A DNA stretch of 64,000 bases from Trametes villosa (Eukaryota > Basidiomycota > Agaricomycetes > Polyporales > Polyporaceae), in contig PUDQ02000143.1 of the NCBI GenBank assembly GCA_002964805.2, positions 72,001 through 136,000 of the forward strand. The letters are read 5' to 3'. The notes under the pieces were generated by a model. It had not been told where the DNA came from, did not search any database, and saw only the letters and a program-made list of their open reading frames with translations. Every line of letters begins with the position of its first letter. Positions within the stretch are counted from its first letter, which is position 1. Shown piece after piece: positions 60,100-64,000 of the stretch. The position numbers and the translations under genes were made by a program.

Positions 60100-60474
60100 G
60101 GCCTAGACGCTCGTGGCAGTGGCAGTGCAGTCGCGCGATGCTTGAACGCTCGTAGTAGTTGTACCTCAGATGCTCTGCTTGTCCTGTACCCCCGGTTATG
60201 CAATGAAAGCCCCAGTCTTCTGTTACTACTTATATGAAAATGAGGTCCTATGTTCTTGAGTACAATTTGTGGGATAATTCAAAGCAATCTTCAATGTGTA
60301 CGTCCTTGGAACCCGTCCCGGATCAGCTGGCTCTCATAAGCTCGACCCGGACCCGGCGCTTATCCGCGTCCCGGATAGCAGGAACCGCCGGAACTGCATC
60401 CGCGGCTCCAGCTCCGGTTCAGGACGGCTCTATCCGTGTTTTGACCCGCATCCGGGTTCAGCCTTACACTGGCT

Positions 60475-61130
60475 GCATCTGATGTCTATATTTCCAGTCT
60501 TGTTAGGCTGTTTCCGCTGATAAAATCTCTATGGTTTGAACATGCTTAGCATGAGGGCTTGGACAATATATAAGTCAGTATAATGAGCAAGAAAGGAGGT
60601 CAAATCATTGTAAGCTTTAATCAGTATCTCTACACAAACTGCAACTCTGACACCAAATGAATTACCCCTGAATGGTGAACATCATAGCTGATGTAACTAG
60701 AGCACACAATCATATAAAACACTGAAGAGCAATACTAGTGTTCAAACATCTGGAGATATAATCAGTAAGGCCAGCCCTTTTATGCTAGGCTGAAATACTC
60801 CTTTAATCAGATGCCAAAAATCAACTCAGTTGCGTGCATTGCTGTAGAAGATATTCTCCAATAATTAATCAATTACAGCATCAGGCTCCAACAATACTCA
60901 CCCAATCAGGGCAGTGTCCTGTGTATATTGCTTGTCCTGAGTGTGAAATATTTAGCACTCCTAGTACTCTTTAGCAAATGTCTTTTGGCCTTACTGCATA
61001 CAAAGAGTAGGCAGGTGCAGATCAACATGATGTTGTTAGTGAATGTTGAACTTCGTTATATGGGGGTACATCCAGCCCCTTTTTGTCAAAGCCAGACAGT
61101 GCAATGCTACATGTCAGCTATTCAGCATAC
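60475..61130. other. AT-rich stretch without recognised features
   Basis: Right flank of the hAT element. No coding or structured repeat seen. Confidence 0.35.
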
Positions 61131-61195
61131 TTAGAGATGTTGATATATAATGATAATCCTCTGCAAAACCTCATCAATCGGACATGCCAGTATTG

Positions 61196-61640
61196 GCCCT
61201 CTTCCCCCAAGTTCTGTCTGCAGGTGCTGTACAAGTTTGTGCCAGAACTGCGAGACGAATGTCGAGCCATGGTCGGAGACGATTGTCTCAGGAATGCCGT
61301 GGTAGCGGACGATGCGGTTGAGGAAGAGCCAGGCAAGGCTGGGTGCATTGAGTGTCTCATTGCAGGGTACAAAATGTGCATATTGCGTCAAGCGATCACA
61401 CACGTCCCATATCAAGTCGTACCCATGCAAACGAGGCAGCTTGACGATGAAGTCCATTGTCAGCGCCTGCCATGGCAGGAGAGGTATGTTGAGGGGTTGG
61501 AGGAGACTGAAGGGCTTGTGGCGAGGCGTCTTGATTCTACCTCAAACATTGCATGTGGCAACGTACTTGCGAACGTAGGTCGTGACGCCAGGCCATGAGT
61601 AGTTGCACTTGACAGCATCAGCACTTTGTTATTTCCATTG
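61196..61640 (-). pseudogene. Gypsy integrase core fragment
   Basis: Minus-strand reading gives WPGVTTYVRKYVATCNV, a stop where the zinc-binding Cys region continues, then PFSLLQPLNIPLLPWQAL, MDFIVKLPRLHGYDLIWDVC, DRLTQYAHFVPCNETLNAPS and GIPETIVSDHGSTFVSQFWH, ending at HLQTEL. This is the HHCC tail and the first two catalytic Asp regions of a Ty3/gypsy integrase. Homology stops near 61200, where other DNA begins. The missing continuation (STAYHPQTDG) resembles the start of the piece at 50640, read in the same direction. Confidence 0.78.
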
Positions 61641-61752
61641 TTGCCCTTGCATTCCTGAGCAAATTTTGCTAATAGATACTAAGAGGCGCAAGACAGTTTG
61701 AGGCGAGTAAGTGCACACAAGGGTGAAGTACATCAAAAGTATTGGATAATAG

Positions 61753-62843
61753 CTATAGAATGGTCTCGTGCGAGTGGTAATCTGCGTAGCTATTGATGTA
61801 GTACTGATTAAACATGTCTAGAGTGTCACTGAAAGGAACATGCACAGGTAAGAACATTGCTCCTAGGACAGGCATTAAATGGTAGGCGCGGATGATGGAA
61901 CATATAGGGATAACACTACAAGCGGGACGGTCATTGAAAACTTTGGGCTGAACAACCCATAATCCTGTGCGTGGATTGGGAACACCATTTAGGTAAGTAT
62001 ACCAGTGTACTAGGGCACATGAGTATGCAGTGTCTTGGAATGTAAATCGAAGAAAGCCTCGGATGCGCGCAACACATACACCTTGCATGCCAGGAATATT
62101 CACATCAACACAAACCAGAACTGTGTCAAAACGCACCACCTTGCCCAGCCACGATGGATTGCACTGGATGATCTCCTGGTGCATCCCACCGGGCCCACAG
62201 AGGTCACTTGGAGCATAATATGTAGCAGATGCCGAAAGATACCTGGAGATGGAGTGGCGAGGAGAGATGTATGGGTACCGCTCGGGCAGAAAGTCTGGGC
62301 CTAGGATGATCTCGGGGTAGATCTCTCTTTGGAGGAACTCCGAGATCAGCGAGCCCAGGTTAGGTTGACCAAGAGTCAAAGCCATATCCCTGATTGGCTC
62401 TCAGCCGTTAGGTGCTAATGATGTTGCTGGATAAGCGACTGCAGCACTACAATACGAGCCCGCTCACCTGGCTTGACGCTGAGTGCAACAGACGGGCCCG
62501 TGCGGTTGCCATCTGCAGCTGCAGTGTCCCAAAAAGCCAAGAACTCGGCTTCACAAACATCCTGATTGCCCTCGGCATCCTCACGGAGGTTACGGAGCGT
62601 TGACGTGAGGATGTTATCTTGGAGCAGGCCGCACCGACCGAACTCGACCCGAGCCGCATCGAGCTTGGAGAGGCGAGTGTTCTTCTTGATGATCTGCTGC
62701 AACGGCTCGTTTTTGTTAGAGTCGCGCCACAGTCTCTTGACGACCTCGATATGCTTGGACTCGGTTATTGACGAGCAAAGCCCATTCGGTGACCCAAATA
62801 TGCATATTGCCTGAACGTAGTGCACCAGGGTAAGGCTGGACAA
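61753..62843 (-). pseudogene. Plavaka transposase, C-terminal remnant
   Basis: From 62843 the minus strand reads HYVQAICIFGSPNGLCSSIT, ESKHIEVVKRLWRDSNKNEP and NTRLSKLDAARVEF. This is the signature of the basidiomycete Plavaka transposase family. After a stop near 62415 a second open stretch (62385-61753) gives LGSLISEFLQREIYPE, YYAPSDLCGPGGMHQEII, VNIPGMQGVCVARIRGFLRF and YSCALVHWYTYLNG, the typical C-terminal extension. The catalytic N-terminal part is absent: a hAT-type terminus at 62831 abuts the break. Confidence 0.75.
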
Positions 62844-62965
62844 TGGGTCCAGGTCAAGCCCGGGTAGATCTGGGAAAACCCGGACCCGGATCTGTGAAGA
62901 GCCGGATCCAGATCTGGCACGGATCTAGGTTAGGGTTCCAGAAGGCCAGTGACCCAGAACGGATC
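62831..62965 (+). repeat. Relic of a hAT-type element end
   Basis: TAAGGCTGGACAATGGGTCC and the following AGCCGGATCCAGATCTGGCA region repeat, inverted, the right end of the element at 48358-50051. The other end was not found unless the GGATCCG-rich 63706-63790 belongs to it. Confidence 0.5.
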
Positions 62966-64000
62966 CCTTCCGCCTGCCATACCACCTGCTTATCTCCACC
63001 CAGTCATCTTTCTAGGCTTGTCTTAGCACTCTATTTGTACCACTTCTAGCTATTGGGTCACTATATTACTCTCTGGGCTGGTCAGACATGCAAAAGCTGT
63101 ATCACAAACGTCCCCCAAAGTGCTTCCCTCAGCAATGATCAAACAATCGCCGCACCAATACTGCATGGAATTGGATGCAACTGGGCTTGTTTTGTAGCTA
63201 TGTGGTAGGGCATTCTGGATCTCATTTCTCGCCAGGTTATGGTCAGTTTCCTGCAGCACCCCCTCTTCCCACATTGTTTCATTGATATTGTCATCACTTT
63301 GAGCCCCTGTGCAGTATTCTTTTCTGCATTCGTATGTGTTGGTCAATGCGCTGCATGCACAACTTGTTTCATTGTATCCGAACCGCTACATGTGTCGCTA
63401 GGGGCAGCTCAGTATAGGCCTCTGTGGCTACATTGTTTTGCTCATAGCGCTCGGACTGTGTCCCCGTTTTCCATGCCCATGGGATGACTGGAATTGGGTA
63501 TTCCATTGCTTTCCAACAATATGCTTACCTTCCGGATCTGTCCACAGGAAGTATCGATACATACATGTGCTCCTCCTGCCCCTGGCTGACTGATTCACCT
63601 ATAACACCATCAGTTTGCACGTGTTTGCCTTCGTTTGAATTGACAGCTACTACTACAATCCATAGCTATCAGATGATGTAGACCATTTTCTTTTTTACCC
63701 TCTGCTGCAGGTCAACCCGCAGGTTACCCGGACCCAGATCCGCGTATCTAGGTGATCCGCAGCCCCGGATTGGTCCGGATCTAGGTTGGGCCTCAAGATG
63801 GCTACAGCCTCTTGGTCCATTGCAACGTCCTCGTCCTGAAAACCGCCAAAGACGTTGTGGCCGTAAACGTTGTGTAAGCCAAGGAATGCGGTGACTGGGG
63901 AGTACTTACCAGCTTTGACTATAGGATGCTTGGCAACCAACAGAGTGGACGGCCTCGATGGCGTCAGCCCACGTGAGTTGGCTGATTGGGAAAGGGAACG
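62966..64000. other. Right edge of the window, no gene supported
   Basis: Short frames only. 63706-63790 is rich in GGATC/CCGGA words like the hAT-type ends above. Confidence 0.35.

Larger units (their letters stand above)
54235..60466 (-). mobile_element. hAT transposon, full length, with perfect 8-bp target duplication
   Basis: The element starts TAAGGCTGAACACGGAT and ends ATCCGGGTTCAGCCTTA, giving inverted ends that share TAAGGCTGAAC-CGGAT. The octamer CACTGGCT stands directly outside both ends (54227-54234 and 60467-60474), the duplication length diagnostic of hAT elements. It carries a transposase gene on the minus strand (54650-58219) and a second gene on the plus strand (59303-60099). 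Subterminal regions are rich in CGGAT/ATCCG words. Its interior is markedly GC-richer than the decayed repeats on both sides, and its genes show no point-mutation stops, so the insertion looks recent. A MITE of the same terminal type is nested at 57238-57757. Confidence 0.92.

Overview
The window reads as nuclear DNA of a filamentous basidiomycete, most likely an Agaricomycete. The genes are cut by many 45-65 nt introns with a CTRAY branch point. There is a White-Collar-1 type blue-light receptor with no visible zinc finger, a cluster of F-box proteins, and mobile elements typical of mushroom genomes (Tnp2, Plavaka, hAT, Tc1 and chromodomain Ty3/gypsy). All calls come from reading the bases and from family knowledge; no database search was run.

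Positions 1-27304 form a gene-dense, GC-rich part. A minus-strand gene of unknown function runs off the left edge (1-1091). Four related intronless F-box genes follow: three on the minus strand and one on the plus strand, the last broken by one in-frame TGA. Next come class II fructose-bisphosphate aldolase (minus) and a three-PAS/LOV photoreceptor (plus), which share a 511-bp divergent promoter. Three minus-strand genes follow head to tail: mitochondrial pyruvate dehydrogenase kinase, a divergent 6-phosphogluconate dehydrogenase and a TEY-type MAP kinase. The MAP kinase shares a 253-bp divergent promoter with a plus-strand tandem-CCCH zinc-finger gene. For the genes whose exons I assembled by hand, every exon set sums to a whole number of codons with no internal stop. 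Two introns use GC-AG borders, and the aldolase contains exons of only 12 and 6 nt.

From about 27.5 kb to the right edge the sequence is mostly AT-richer, repeat-filled transposon graveyard. It holds solo LTRs with 5-bp target duplications, a Tc1 (DD34E) transposase, a decayed Tnp2 transposase, pieces of a chromodomain gypsy element, a Plavaka transposase remnant, two dispersed repeat families, and a recurrent foldback hairpin. Several dead reading frames carry TGA where CGA is expected, which suggests C-to-T decay at CpG.

One element stands out as young. A 6.2-kb hAT transposon (54235-60466) has a perfect 8-bp target duplication, a GC-rich interior, a 12-exon transposase and a second gene on the opposite strand. 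Its only visible lesion is a 520-bp hAT MITE with its own perfect 8-bp duplication, sitting in the BED-finger exon. Precise loss of the MITE plus one duplication copy would leave an unbroken 822-codon frame.
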